Below, piece after piece: positions 1-10,961 of a DNA stretch of 64,000 bases. Source of the DNA: DATKNA01 sp963755755 (GTDB lineage Bacteria > Actinomycetota > Actinomycetes > Actinomycetales > Kineosporiaceae); contig CAVWLJ010000008.1 of the NCBI GenBank assembly GCA_963755755.1, forward strand, positions 1-64,000, read 5' to 3'. Position 1 is the stretch's first letter. The number at the start of each line of letters is the position of its first letter. The notes under the pieces were generated by a model. That model did no database searches. It was given only the letters and a program-made list of their open reading frames with translations, and was not told the DNA's origin. The position numbers were made by a program, and so were the translations under genes.

Positions 1-63
1 GCCCAGGCCGTCGACCTCCGCGTCCTGCTCGGGGACCTGCGGGGGATGCGGCCGGCCGCCTGA
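1..63 (+). CDS. C-terminal end of an unidentified protein (partial)
   Basis: The first 21 codons are open on the plus strand in frame 1 and stop at TGA 61-63, giving a tail ending LRGMRPAA. The start lies outside the window. Nothing in 20 residues allows a family assignment. It converges on the metallophosphoesterase, whose stop is only 8 bases away. Confidence 0.4.
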   Translation, partial: AQAVDLRVLLGDLRGMRPAA

Positions 64-71
64 CCACCGCG

Positions 72-854
72 TCAGTACGCCCCGATCACGCCGCCAGCGT
101 GGCTGACCGGGACGACGTGAGAGATGCAGCCGCCGGCGTCGACCAGGTGCAGCAGGAAGGCGGTGGGCTCGTCGAGGTAGCCCATCGGCGCCCCGGCCCG
201 CAGCGTCAGGGTGCTCTGCCGGAACGTGCTCGGAGCGGTGGTGACCGTCGTCCCGGCGAACCCGGTGGTGACGGGCCGGTGCACGTGGCCGGCGAGCACC
301 CGGACGACCTGCGGGTTGCGCGCGACGACCGCGGCGAGAGCGTCCGCGTCGCGCAGACGCATCCCGTCGAGGAAGGGGACGCCGATGGGCGCCGGCGGGT
401 GATGCAGGGCGAGGACGGCGGGGCGGTCCCGCCGCGCCTGGAGCACGTCGTCGAGCCATGCCAGTTGCTCCTCGCCGAGCCACCCCGAGACGTGGTCCGT
501 GCCGGGGCGGTCGTCGAGGGAGTCGAGGACGACGAGCGTGGCGTCGCCGTCCACGACGTCCCGGCACCGGTCACCGAGGTGCGGGGTGCCGCCGAAGGCG
601 GATTCGAGCGCGGCACGGTCGTCGTGGTTGCCCGTCGTCAGGTGGACGGGGAGCGGATACCGCTCGAGCAGCTCGGCGAGCTGGGCGTAACTTCCGGGGT
701 CGCCGCGGTCGGCGAGGTCGCCGGTGATGACCACACGGTCGGGGCGGGGATCGAGGGCCAGGACGCGGGCCAGCGCGAGATGCAGGCCATGGGCGGGGGC
801 GGAGCCCAGCGGACCGGAGCGGAGATGAGGGTCGCTGAGATGAGCCAGACGCAC
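72..854 (-). CDS. Metallophosphoesterase (CpdA/3',5'-cNMP phosphodiesterase-like)
   Basis: Calcineurin-like phosphoesterase of about 260 aa. All metal-binding blocks are present in order: LSDPH near the N-terminus, GDLADRG, GNHDDR, LALHHPP and AGHVHRP near the C-terminus. The family hydrolyses phosphodiesters, often cyclic nucleotides or nucleotide-containing metabolites, using a two-metal centre in the cytoplasm; the substrate here is not determined. I start it at GTG 854-852, just ahead of the first motif, because a GGAGG sits directly upstream; the longer open frame to 1097 would run into the divergent gene's promoter and shows no family sequence. It is transcribed away from the DUF222-HNH gene. 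Confidence 0.87.
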   Translation of the reverse strand: MRLAHLSDPHLRSGPLGSAPAHGLHLALARVLALDPRPDRVVITGDLADRGDPGSYAQLAELLERYPLPVHLTTGNHDDRAALESAFGGTPHLGDRCRDVVDGDATLVVLDSLDDRPGTDHVSGWLGEEQLAWLDDVLQARRDRPAVLALHHPPAPIGVPFLDGMRLRDADALAAVVARNPQVVRVLAGHVHRPVTTGFAGTTVTTAPSTFRQSTLTLRAGAPMGYLDEPTAFLLHLVDAGGCISHVVPVSHAGGVIGAY

Positions 855-986
855 GTCCCCTCCTTCGGCCCGCCCGGCCCCCGACGATAGCGCCGCCAGC
901 ACGACCGACGAGCACATCCCGGCTCGGGCAAGAGTTCCAGGGCCTTCTGTACACCGGGCACTAGAGCCGGCTCGGGCGGCCTCGGA

Positions 987-1007
987 TAGAATCGAACAAA
1001 CGTTCGA
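987..1007 (+). promoter_or_regulatory. LexA SOS box overlapping a -10 element
   Basis: Positions 992-1007 read TCGAAC-AAAC-GTTCGA, a perfect match to the actinobacterial LexA operator TCGAAC-N4-GTTCGA. The hexamer TAGAAT (987-992) overlaps its left edge and is a plausible -10, so bound LexA would block initiation. The box is 15 bp upstream of the DUF222-HNH start codon. Mycobacterial 13E12/DUF222-HNH genes are known LexA regulon members, which fits the downstream gene. Confidence 0.85.
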
Positions 1008-1021
1008 TCGAGGGGGATCGC

Positions 1022-3064
1022 GTGGGTCGGGGTGGCACGGGGACAGCACGGTCGTCAGCGCCTGAGGCGCGACTACGCGCGCGGCCGGGTGCGGCATCCT
1101 CGACCGCCCTCCGGGAGCACCTGGACCTGGTCCTGGGTACCCACGGCCAGCATGCGCTCGGCGAGGTCGTGGACGCTGTGATGTCAGCGCGTCGATTGGC
1201 GGGGTGGTCGCTGTGGGTGGAGCTCGCGGCGGTCGCGCGCCTGATCACGGTCTGGAAGGGACACCCACCGATCCTGGACGAGCGCCTCGGGCACGATCCC
1301 TGCGCAGGTGAGGACCCCGGGCTGGCGGCGCGGCTGCATCGCGTGATCCGTGACCTCGAACTCGACATCCGTCCCTGGGGCTCGCCGCCGCTGAACACCA
1401 GCGAGCTGGCGGAGGAGTTCGTCGTAGCCGAGGTGGCTGCGGCGACCGGCCTCAGCCACACACGTGCCCGGCAGCGGGTCGAGGCCGCCACCGCCCTGTT
1501 CCTCACCGATCGCCTACCCCGAACCGCCGCCCTGCTGCAGGCCGGCCTGATCGACGAGACGAAACTGCGGACCGTCCTCAGCGGAACCGCCGACCTCGAC
1601 GATCACACCTGCCGGATGGTCGAGGCACGTGTGATCAGCCCTGCGGACGTCGAGGTGGCCGACCCTCTCGACGTGCGTGCCGACCCGCAGGACCTCTCCG
1701 CCCGGCCCGGCGCCGAACTTCCCGCCGTCACGAGAATGACGAACCCCGCACTCGAACGTGCGCTGCGCGCGGCGGTGCTTGCTCTGGACGCCGAGGCAGC
1801 CGCTCGGCGCGCCGAAGCCGCTCGTGCGCATCGGCACGTGCGGGTCAGCGCCCTCGACGACGGCATGGGCGCGCTGACGGTCGAGACAGGGTCAGGAGGT
1901 CGTCGCGGCGATCGTCAATGACCTCGACGCCTGCGTCGCCACGGCGAAGGCCGCCGGCGATCCTCGCCGGCCGGACGAGATCCGCTGCGACGAGCTCGTC
2001 CATCGCATGACTCTCGGCGCATTCGGCGTCCCGGCGTCCGCCCCTACCATCCCGACCCCCACGGGCCCCGGGACGTCGGGTGCGCCGACGGCTCCGTTCC
2101 ACGGCGGCCGACGGCGACGGCGGCGACGGCGGCGGTGCTGATGGCGCGGCCGGCAGGGCGAGCCGTCGGGTCGAGGCGACTGCTCGTGCGGTGGCCGTGA
2201 GGCTTCTGCCTCCGCTCCTGCCTGGGGCCGTTACGGACGTCGCGGACTCACCGTGGGCCTCACCATGCCGCTCTCCACCTGGCTCGGGCTGGCCGACGAA
2301 CCGGGCGCGCTCGACGGATACGGACCCATCCCGGCCGCCCTCGCCCGTCAGATCGCCGCCGACGCCCTCCGCGACCACCCGACGACGACCACGTGGCGCT
2401 GCGTCGTCGTCCACGACCGGCATCGCACGGTGCTGGGAGTCGGTGACCTGATTCCCAGCCCGCGTCACGACCCGCCGCCGCGCGTGGCCCGACTGACCAG
2501 GATCACCTATCCGACCTGCGCCTACCCCGGCTGCCCCGCGCCCGCGTGGCGCTGCGACCTCGATCACCGGATCCCGTACGGACCCGACTCCGAAGCCGGA
2601 GGGGCCACCTGCTCGTGCAATCTGCAATCCCTCTGCCGACGCCACCATCGACTCAAGGGCACCGGCCTGATCAGCGCCGAGGCCGTCGAACCCTCCGATC
2701 CCGTCGGCGACGGCCCGCCGGACCCGGAGTTCCAGGACGACCTCCCCGTCGGCACGATCCGATGGACGAGCTGGACCGGCCGCACCTACCTGCACCGGCC
2801 GCCCGAGGCTGCCGTGGCACCCGTCCGGCCCACGGAGCGTCCGCCGAGGGCAACCGCTGCCCGCCAGCGCCCGCACCGACACCGCCCGCACCGCCACGAC
2901 CTTCGCCGGGGACACGACAGCTCGGCGGAGCACGCTACCCCAGCCTGACCGAGGACTGGAACCGGTCGGTGGCCGCCGCGAGGGAACAGGAGCAGCGACG
3001 GATGACGCAGGCTCGTAGGGCCGCGCGGCCGACGGCTCGGACGGACGAGGACCCTCCGTTCTGA
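1022..3064 (+). pseudogene. DUF222 / HNH endonuclease domain protein (13E12 repeat family), multiply frameshifted
   Basis: The gene begins at GTG 1022 with a DUF222 region in frame 2 that runs to a stop at 1921. The family sequence continues in frame 0 from about 1890 (QEVVAAIVNDLDACVATAK), is scrambled with in-frame stops in the linker at about 2100-2250, resumes in frame 0 with MPLSTWLGLADEPGALDGYG, and reaches an HNH core at about 2515-2660 with CAYPGC, the DHRIP motif and a CRRHH end. A final switch to frame 2 after about 2830 gives a natural-looking tail ending TDEDPPF. HNH proteins cut DNA; the role of this family is unclear. A perfect SOS box precedes it. With at least three breaks no full product can be made as sequenced; some breaks may be sequence errors. 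Confidence 0.8.
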
Positions 3065-3093
3065 TGCCATCTCACGGAGCGGCGCCTGAGGCG

Positions 3094-4899
3094 TCAGCGC
3101 TTGCCGACGAACCAGCCGCGGAGGGTCTCGATCCGGGCGCGCAGCTGGTCGGCGGACGCCTTCGGCACCTCGGGGCCGCCGCAGGTCTGCCGCAGGGCGG
3201 CGTGCACCGTCGCGTGCGGCTGCGACGTCCGGCGGGCCCACGCTCCGACCAGGCTGTGGAGCTCCTTGCGCAGGGCGGTGACCTCGCGGTGCGCGGCGAC
3301 GGGCACGACCTCTGCCTCCTTCGCCGTGCCGCCCTTCGCGGCCCCCTTCCTCGACCGCGCCGCGAGCTGGTCCGCCTGGCGTTGCCGCAGCAGGGTCGTC
3401 ACCTGCTCCGGCTCGAGCAGGCCCGGGATGCCGAGGAAGTCCTGCTCCTCGTCGCTTCCCACGGCGGCCTCGGTGCCGAACTCCTGGCTGTCGAACAGCA
3501 CCCGGTCGAACGTCGCCTGCGCCTCGAGCGCCTCGAAGCCGGGCCCGTCGAGGGCGTCCGACGCCTTCTCCTCCCGGTTCGCAGCGGCCAGGAGCGCGTC
3601 CTCGGGCGTCCACTCCGAGCCCTCGCGGGCGGGCCTGTCGAGGGCGTGGTCCCGCTCGACCTCCAGCTCCGCGGCCAGCCCGAGGAGCACCGGCACCGAC
3701 GGCACGAAGATGGACGCCGTCTCGCCGCGCCGCCGCGCCCGCACGAAGCGGCCGACGGCCTGCGCGAAGAACAGCGGCGTCGACGTGGACGTGGCGTACA
3801 CGCCCACGGAGAGCCGGGGCACGTCGACGCCCTCGGACACCATCCGGACGGCGACCATCCACCGCTGCCGCCCGGCGGCGAACTCCTCGATCCGGTCCGA
3901 CGCCGCGTCGTCGTCCGACAGCACGACGACCGCCCCTTCGCCGGTCACCTCGCGCAGCACCTTCGCGTAGGCCCGGGCCGTGTCCTGGTCGGTGGCGATC
4001 ACGAGCCCACCGGCGTCCGGCACGCCGCGGCGGATCTCGGTGAGCCGCTTGTCGGCGGCGGCGAGCACCGAGGGGATCCACTCGCCCCGCGGGTCGAGCG
4101 CCGTGCGCCAGGCCTGCCCGATCATGTCCTTCGTCAGCGGCTCCCCCAGCCGGGCGGCCACCTCGTCGCCCGCCTTCGTCCGCCAACGCATCTGCCCGGA
4201 GTACGAGAGGAAGATCACCGGGCGGACGACCCCGTCACGCAGCGCCTCGCCGTACCCGTAGGTGTAGTCGGCCCGCGAGCGGCGGATGCCGTCCATCCCC
4301 GCCTCGTACTCCACGAACGGGATCGGGCTGGTGTCGGAGCGGAACGGCGTCCCCGTCAGGGCCAGCCGCCGGGCCGCGGGCTCGAACGCCTCGCGGACGG
4401 CGTCCCCCCACGACAGGGCGTCGCCGCCGTGGTGGACCTCGTCGAGGATGACCAGCGTGCGCCGCGCCTCGGTCCGTGCCCGGTGCAGCACCGGCTTCGT
4501 CGCGACCTGCGCGTACGTCACCGCGACGCCGTCGAACTCGGCCCCGTGCGCGCCCTGGCTGTTGCGGAACGTCGGATCGAGCCTGATCCCGACCCGATGC
4601 GCGGCGTCCGCCCACTGCCGCTTGAGGTGCTCGGTCGGGCAGACCACCGTGACGCGCTGCACGGTCCCGCGCTCCAGGAGCTCCGTCGCGATGCGCAGGG
4701 CGAACGTCGTCTTACCGGCGCCGGGCGTCGCAACGGCCAGGAAGTCCTGCGGGGTCGAGCGCAGATACGCGTCGACCGCCTCCTGCTGCCATGCGCGGAG
4801 CTTGGAGGCCGTCCCCCACGGCGCCCGCTCCGGGTAGGCCGGAGGCAGGTGCGCGGCGACGGCGGAGCTCGCGTGGCGCGGTCCGGTCTCTGCGCTCAC
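3094..4899 (-). CDS. DEAD/DEAH-box (SF2) helicase / restriction-type ATPase
   Basis: A 601-aa superfamily 2 ATPase. Visible motifs are Walker A ATPGAGKTTFALR (motif I), the DEAH-type box LDEVHHGGD, motif III ALTGTPFRSD, and the C-terminal helicase lobe with SEGVDVPRLSVGVYATST followed by the arginine-finger motif VGRFVRARR. The last 100 residues are family-specific with basic and acidic helices. This layout is typical of stand-alone UvrB/ResIII-like helicases that translocate on double-stranded nucleic acid in DNA repair or defence. No methyltransferase or specificity subunit is nearby, so a restriction role is not supported. It converges on the DUF222-HNH gene. Confidence 0.88.
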   Translation of the reverse strand: MSAETGPRHASSAVAAHLPPAYPERAPWGTASKLRAWQQEAVDAYLRSTPQDFLAVATPGAGKTTFALRIATELLERGTVQRVTVVCPTEHLKRQWADAAHRVGIRLDPTFRNSQGAHGAEFDGVAVTYAQVATKPVLHRARTEARRTLVILDEVHHGGDALSWGDAVREAFEPAARRLALTGTPFRSDTSPIPFVEYEAGMDGIRRSRADYTYGYGEALRDGVVRPVIFLSYSGQMRWRTKAGDEVAARLGEPLTKDMIGQAWRTALDPRGEWIPSVLAAADKRLTEIRRGVPDAGGLVIATDQDTARAYAKVLREVTGEGAVVVLSDDDAASDRIEEFAAGRQRWMVAVRMVSEGVDVPRLSVGVYATSTSTPLFFAQAVGRFVRARRRGETASIFVPSVPVLLGLAAELEVERDHALDRPAREGSEWTPEDALLAAANREEKASDALDGPGFEALEAQATFDRVLFDSQEFGTEAAVGSDEEQDFLGIPGLLEPEQVTTLLRQRQADQLAARSRKGAAKGGTAKEAEVVPVAAHREVTALRKELHSLVGAWARRTSQPHATVHAALRQTCGGPEVPKASADQLRARIETLRGWFVGKR

Positions 4900-4975
4900 G
4901 GGGTCAAGACGCTAACCGATGCCCGTCGGCGACGTGCCGGGGCCGGGGGATACCGGCCCGGCCGCCGCCGGTGTG

Positions 4976-6490
4976 CTAGGGCGCCGGTCGGGCGACGGGC
5001 CGAGGCCTGACCCGCAGCGAGGCACCGGCGCCGAGCAGCCCGACCACGCCCATGACCAGCCAGACGATGCCGAACGCGCCGCCCTCGGAGATCGACGACG
5101 CGTGCAGGGACGAGAAGATCGCCCCGGCGAGGCCGATGCCGAGCAGGGCGCCGAGCGAGTCACCGAGCTGGAGCGCGGCGGAGCTCCGCCCCTCCTCCCC
5201 CGGCGGAGACAGCCGCAGCGTGAGCACGCTCATGCTCGACATCCCGAGCCCCATGCCCGACGCCGTGACGACCCACGCGAGCGGGACGAGCCACGCGGGC
5301 AGCGACCCCAGCGGCGTGACGGCGAGGAGCAGGACGCCGACGGCCACGAGAGCGGCGCCGAGGGTGAGGATCGTCGTCCGCTCCCAGCGCACCCAGCGGC
5401 TGCCCTGCGCCCAGGAGCCCGCCGTCCATCCCAGCGACCCGACGGTGAGCGCACTCCCCGCGATGGCCGGGGTGATGCCGCGGTGCTCGACGAGCATGAG
5501 CGGGATGAAGGCCTCCGCGCCTGCGAACGTGCCGGTGAAGAGCCCGCGCACCGCGACCAGCGAGGGCAGCCCCCGCGCGAGCCGCAGCGCGCCGGGCGGG
5601 ACCAGCCCGGGCAGCGTGACGACGACGAGCAGGGCCCCGGCCACGATCGGCACGACACCGGCGGGCAGCCCGGCGTCGATCCCGGCCTGCAGCGCCAGCG
5701 CCCCGGCCGCGAGCCCGACTCCGCGGAGCAGGCGGCGCCGCGTGGCGGAGGTGTCCTGCTCGCCGGCCCGGGCCGAGCCCCGCAGCTGCGGCGCGAGGAT
5801 CGGCAGCAGCACCAGCGCCAGCGGCACGACGACGAGGAACACCGCCCGCCACGACCAGTGGGTCGCCAGCCATCCGGCGAGCACGGGGCCGACGATCGAC
5901 GGCAGCACCCACGCGGTCGAGATCGCCCCGAACACCCGGGGCTGCAGCTCCTCGGGGTAGACGTCGGCGACGACGACGTAGAGCGCGACGACGAGCAAGC
6001 CCCCGCCGAGCCCGCTCACCGCGCGCCCCACCAGCAGGACGGGGAACGTCGGCGCGACACCGGCGAGAAGCAGGCCGCCGGCGAACAGCCCCAGCCCGGT
6101 GAGCACCGGGGCCCGCGGGCCGCGCGCGTCCGTCCAGCCCCCGGCCGCGACCGTGCCGAGCATGAGCGTCGCGAAGTACGACGCGAACGCCAGTCCGTAG
6201 GAGCGGACGCCGTGGAGCGCCTGCGCCGCCACCGGCATCGCGGTGGAGACGGCGAGTGCCTCGAAGGCGATCAGCGTGACGAGGGTGATGATCGCGATGG
6301 TGCCGAGCCGGTACCGGCGCGAGAGCAGGCGAGGCAGTGCCTGGCGCGCCTCCGACGGCGGAGCCGGTGACGTCAGTCGGACGACCCGCCCTCGTCGTCC
6401 CCGGGCTGCAGACCCTCGTAGATCTCCTTGCACGCCGGGCACACCGGGAACTTGCTCGGGTCGCGCCCGGGCACCCACACCTTGCCGCAC
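4976..6490 (-). CDS. MFS transporter (drug/metabolite efflux)
   Basis: Multi-helix Major Facilitator protein. The first membrane segment (LVTLIAFEALAVSTAMPVAA) and the MFS motif A (GGWTDARGPRAP) after helix 2 are clear; about 12-14 hydrophobic segments follow over some 460 aa. Such proteins export drugs or metabolites across the cytoplasmic membrane using the proton gradient; the substrate cannot be read. The start is uncertain. The open frame reaches GTG 6490, well inside the DUF3039 gene, and another GTG lies at 6433, but the family sequence only begins near 6376, where the DUF3039 stop lies, so a rare start codon or a small indel there is possible. Confidence 0.82.
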   Translation of the reverse strand: MRQGVGARARPEQVPGVPGVQGDLRGSAARGRRGRVVRLTSPAPPSEARQALPRLLSRRYRLGTIAIITLVTLIAFEALAVSTAMPVAAQALHGVRSYGLAFASYFATLMLGTVAAGGWTDARGPRAPVLTGLGLFAGGLLLAGVAPTFPVLLVGRAVSGLGGGLLVVALYVVVADVYPEELQPRVFGAISTAWVLPSIVGPVLAGWLATHWSWRAVFLVVVPLALVLLPILAPQLRGSARAGEQDTSATRRRLLRGVGLAAGALALQAGIDAGLPAGVVPIVAGALLVVVTLPGLVPPGALRLARGLPSLVAVRGLFTGTFAGAEAFIPLMLVEHRGITPAIAGSALTVGSLGWTAGSWAQGSRWVRWERTTILTLGAALVAVGVLLLAVTPLGSLPAWLVPLAWVVTASGMGLGMSSMSVLTLRLSPPGEEGRSSAALQLGDSLGALLGIGLAGAIFSSLHASSISEGGAFGIVWLVMGVVGLLGAGASLRVRPRPVARPAP

Positions 6491-6672
6491 AGCGCGATCA
6501 CCGGGTCGCCGCTCATCGCCGACTCGAGGATCTTCTCCTTGCGCACGTAGTGCGCGAACCGCTCGTGGTCGCCGGGCTCGACGGGCTGCTCGACGTGCTC
6601 GCGCTCGAGCACGCCCGTCGTCCCGCCGTCCGGATAGGTCGACGGCAGCGGCTCGGGAGGCTGGGTGCTCAT
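6373..6672 (-). CDS. DUF3039 domain-containing protein
   Basis: A 99-aa acidic protein starting MSTQPPEPLP at ATG 6672. The conserved core carries FAHYVRKEKILESAMSG, an ALCGKVWVP segment and a PVCPACKEIYEGL segment. Cysteines in the ALCG and CPAC contexts could bind a metal such as zinc. DUF3039 proteins are small, actinobacteria-restricted and of unknown function, usually next to helicase or YqgE genes as here. Its 3' end overlaps or abuts the MFS gene on the same strand, and it follows the YqgE gene by 20 nt, so one transcript is likely. Confidence 0.87.
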   Translation of the reverse strand: MSTQPPEPLPSTYPDGGTTGVLEREHVEQPVEPGDHERFAHYVRKEKILESAMSGDPVIALCGKVWVPGRDPSKFPVCPACKEIYEGLQPGDDEGGSSD

Positions 6673-6692
6673 GGCGTCCACTCTACGAGAGG

Positions 6693-7247
6693 TCAGTTCT
6701 GGCTCGGGTCGTCCGGGTACGTCGAGAGGAAGGCGAGGTCGCCGCGCTGACGGCGCAGCACCTGCCGCCACAGCTCGTCCGGGGCGTCGGAGAACGCGTC
6801 ACGCGGCTCGGCGTCCACGACGTACCACGCCCCGGCCGTGATCTCCTCCTCGAGCTGGCCCTGCGACCAGCCCGCGTAGCCGGCGAAGATCCGCAGACCG
6901 GCGACGCCGCCGGCCACGATCTCCGGCGGCGTGTCGAGGTCGACCAGGCCGAGCGAGCCCAGGATCCGCCGGACGCCGACGGGCTCGGTGTCGTCACCCG
7001 GGACCGCGACGACACCCAGCGCGGAGTCGAGCGCGACCGGCCCACCGCGGTAGAGCCGGCCCGGCTGCGTCGCGTACGGCTGCCAGGCGGGCAGGACGGC
7101 GGAGACGTCGACCTCGAGCGGCCGGTTGACGACGACGCCGAGGGCCCCCTCCTCGCCGTGGTCGAGGAGCAGCACGACGCTGCGCCGGAAGTTCGGATCC
7201 CCCAGGAGCGGGCTGGCCACGAGCAGGCGACCGGTCAACCCCGACAT
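6693..7247 (-). CDS. YqgE/AlgH family protein
   Basis: A 184-aa protein of the DUF179/AlgH family: it opens with GRLLVASPLLGDPNFRRSVV and continues with the conserved ALGVVVNRP and GGPVALD segments and FAGYAGWSQGQLEEE. The family is widespread and structurally defined, but its biochemical role is unresolved; in Pseudomonas AlgH influences alginate regulation. Start ATG 7247 is preceded by a GGAG. Its start lies 8 nt after the malic enzyme stop, so the two are likely cotranscribed. Confidence 0.9.
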   Translation of the reverse strand: MSGLTGRLLVASPLLGDPNFRRSVVLLLDHGEEGALGVVVNRPLEVDVSAVLPAWQPYATQPGRLYRGGPVALDSALGVVAVPGDDTEPVGVRRILGSLGLVDLDTPPEIVAGGVAGLRIFAGYAGWSQGQLEEEITAGAWYVVDAEPRDAFSDAPDELWRQVLRRQRGDLAFLSTYPDDPSQN

Positions 7248-7254
7248 GGCTCCA

Positions 7255-8778
<1,524 letters not shown>

Positions 8779-9566
8779 GGCGTCATCCTGCCCCCTGCGA
8801 CCGCGAGAGCGACGAACCCCGCGGCGACGAAGCCGTCGAGCCACCAGTGGTTCGCGGTGGCGACCACGGCGAGCACCGTGACGGCGAGATGGCCGGGGCC
8901 GATCCAGCGGACGGTGCGGCCGGTGTTCCACCACAGGTACCAGGCGACGATGCAGGCCCAGCCGACGTGCACGGACGGCATCGCGGACAGCTGGTTCGCC
9001 ATGCCGGTGCCGTAGGGCCCGTAGACGGACTCACCGTGCAGCAGGGCGGTGTCGACGAACCCGAACTCCGGCAGCAGCCGCGGCGGTGCCACCGGGACGA
9101 TCTGGACCAGCAGGCACGCCAGCGTGGTCAGGACGACGGTCAGCCGGATCCGTGGGTAGACCTCGCGGTGCCGCCACCACATGACGACCAGGAAGATCGC
9201 CATACCGTTGAGGTGCGCGTAGGCGTAGTAGCGGTTGAGCGCCTCCACCAGCCACCCGTGCGGGAGCACCAGGCGCTGGACCGTCACCTCGCTGATCATG
9301 TGCAGGTTCCGCTCGAGGTTCCAGACGCCCCGGCCGCGCCCGATCGCGCCCGCCTCGTGCGTGTGCACCGACGCTCCGACCAGCTGCCACACCGCGAGCA
9401 GGCTCATGACCAGCGCGAACTCCTGCCCGAAGGCGCCCGCCGTGCGCCATGCCGCCCGGGACGACCGTCTGCCGACGACGGCCAGGACGGCGAGCGCGGC
9501 AGCTGTGACGACGGACAGCTGCCACGAGGGACTCAGCTCGGGCACTCCCGCATCGTGACAGAGCGA

Positions 9567-10817
9567 TCAGGAACGGGTGAGGGCCACCACGAAGAGCACC
9601 ACGGCGAGGACGCCGAGGGCGAGGCCCAGCCAGAGCCGCAGGGACAGACGCGCCCCCGGGTGCGTGGCCGTGACGCTCCGGGCGCGGACGAGCCCGACGA
9701 CGGCGACCACGACGGCGGCGACCCCGACGATCGGGACGAAAAGCCCCGCCAGACCGAGCACGGCGCTCCAGGTGCCGCTGCCGCGCCCGACGACCGGCGG
9801 GTGCTGCGGGAGCTGGCCGAGCTGCCGCCGCGCCTGCGCGATCTCCTCGCTGGACCGCCGCGCCCCGGACTGGTCCCCGGTGGCCAGCGCGACGGCCAGA
9901 TCCGCCTGCCCGCGCTGCAGGTGGCGGAACGCGCGCCGGCCCGCGCGGCCTCCGGTCGACGTCGCCTCGCTCCGGGCGTGGGCGCGGCTGCGGCGGTCGG
10001 TGAGCGCGGCGATCTCGCCGTCCGTCGCGATCATCGGATTGCCGACGGCCGCGAGGGCGGGCAGGAACACCGCGCTGTCCGCGCGCTGGGCGCGGTGCAG
10101 CAGCGCGAGCAGGAGCAGCAGCGCCGGCAGGCCCTTGACGACGACCAGCCGCCAGTCGGTCGTGTCGACGAGGAGCGGGGAGTTCCAGAGGAAGTGCAGC
10201 GACCACGCGGCGACGAAGCCGGCGACGGCGGCCAGCGCACGCATCACGAGCGGCCACTGCACCCGGGTGAGCGCGTACCCGAGACCGAGGCCGAAGAGCC
10301 CGGTGTAGACCGCGTGGCTCCACAGCCCGCCCATGATCCCGCGGAGCACGAACATCTGGACCAGCGCGGAGCGCGGGTCCTGGCCGACGGCCATGACGTT
10401 GGCGGTGTAGACGACGTCCTCGACGACCTGGAACCCCAGGCCGACGACGGCGCCGAGGATGAAGCCGTCCACGGGCGAGCGCATCCGGCGGGTGGCGAGC
10501 AGCGCGCAGATGCCGACGCCGAGGCCCTTGAGGATCTCCTCGTCCGTCGGCCCGGCGATCGCGGCACCCCACTGCTGGGCGACGTCCTGCCCGGCCGTGG
10601 TGGTGAGCAGCGACTGCACCGCCTCGTTCGCGGAGAGGGCGAGCCCGGTGGCGATGAGGCCGCCCCAGACGGCGGCGACGGCGATCAGCCACCAGGGTTC
10701 GCGCTCGAAGTAGTCGACGGTGAGGATCGCCACGAGCAGCGGCACCGCGTACAGCGCCCACACGACGAGCGCGATCGGCCCCCAGGTGGGCTGGTCCTGG
10801 ACGAGGCGCTGGAGCAC
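9567..10817 (-). CDS. PrsW-family intramembrane metalloprotease
   Basis: A polytopic protein of at least 416 aa with the PrsW blocks EREPWW, TDEEILKGLGV (metal-binding Glu pair), EDVVYTANV and HAVYTGLFGLGLGYA. PrsW proteases cut anti-sigma factors or other membrane substrates within the bilayer. The start is probably wrong as sequenced: the open frame upstream of GTG 10817 still encodes a membrane helix (QPLLLAVLVLGIVAV), and a natural GTGAGC start overlapping the preceding stop codon (near 10966) is in another frame, so a +1 break in the first 100 nt is likely. The C-terminal 130 residues hold coiled-coil sequence and two more helices. Confidence 0.83.
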   Translation of the reverse strand: MLQRLVQDQPTWGPIALVVWALYAVPLLVAILTVDYFEREPWWLIAVAAVWGGLIATGLALSANEAVQSLLTTTAGQDVAQQWGAAIAGPTDEEILKGLGVGICALLATRRMRSPVDGFILGAVVGLGFQVVEDVVYTANVMAVGQDPRSALVQMFVLRGIMGGLWSHAVYTGLFGLGLGYALTRVQWPLVMRALAAVAGFVAAWSLHFLWNSPLLVDTTDWRLVVVKGLPALLLLLALLHRAQRADSAVFLPALAAVGNPMIATDGEIAALTDRRSRAHARSEATSTGGRAGRRAFRHLQRGQADLAVALATGDQSGARRSSEEIAQARRQLGQLPQHPPVVGRGSGTWSAVLGLAGLFVPIVGVAAVVVAVVGLVRARSVTATHPGARLSLRLWLGLALGVLAVVLFVVALTRS

Positions 10818-10961
10818 GAGGCTCGACTGCGGGACCGCGACGATCCCGAGGACGAGGACGGCGAGCAGCAGCGGCTGCCGCGTGACGTACCACTCGGGCA
10901 GGCCCGGCGAACCGCCGGGCCGGGAGGGCGGTGGCGGGTCCGATGCCGCCGACGTCGGCGC

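Noticed and set aside
3065..3093. Terminator between the DUF222 gene and helicase
   Set aside because: Only a 4-bp GC stem; not convincing.
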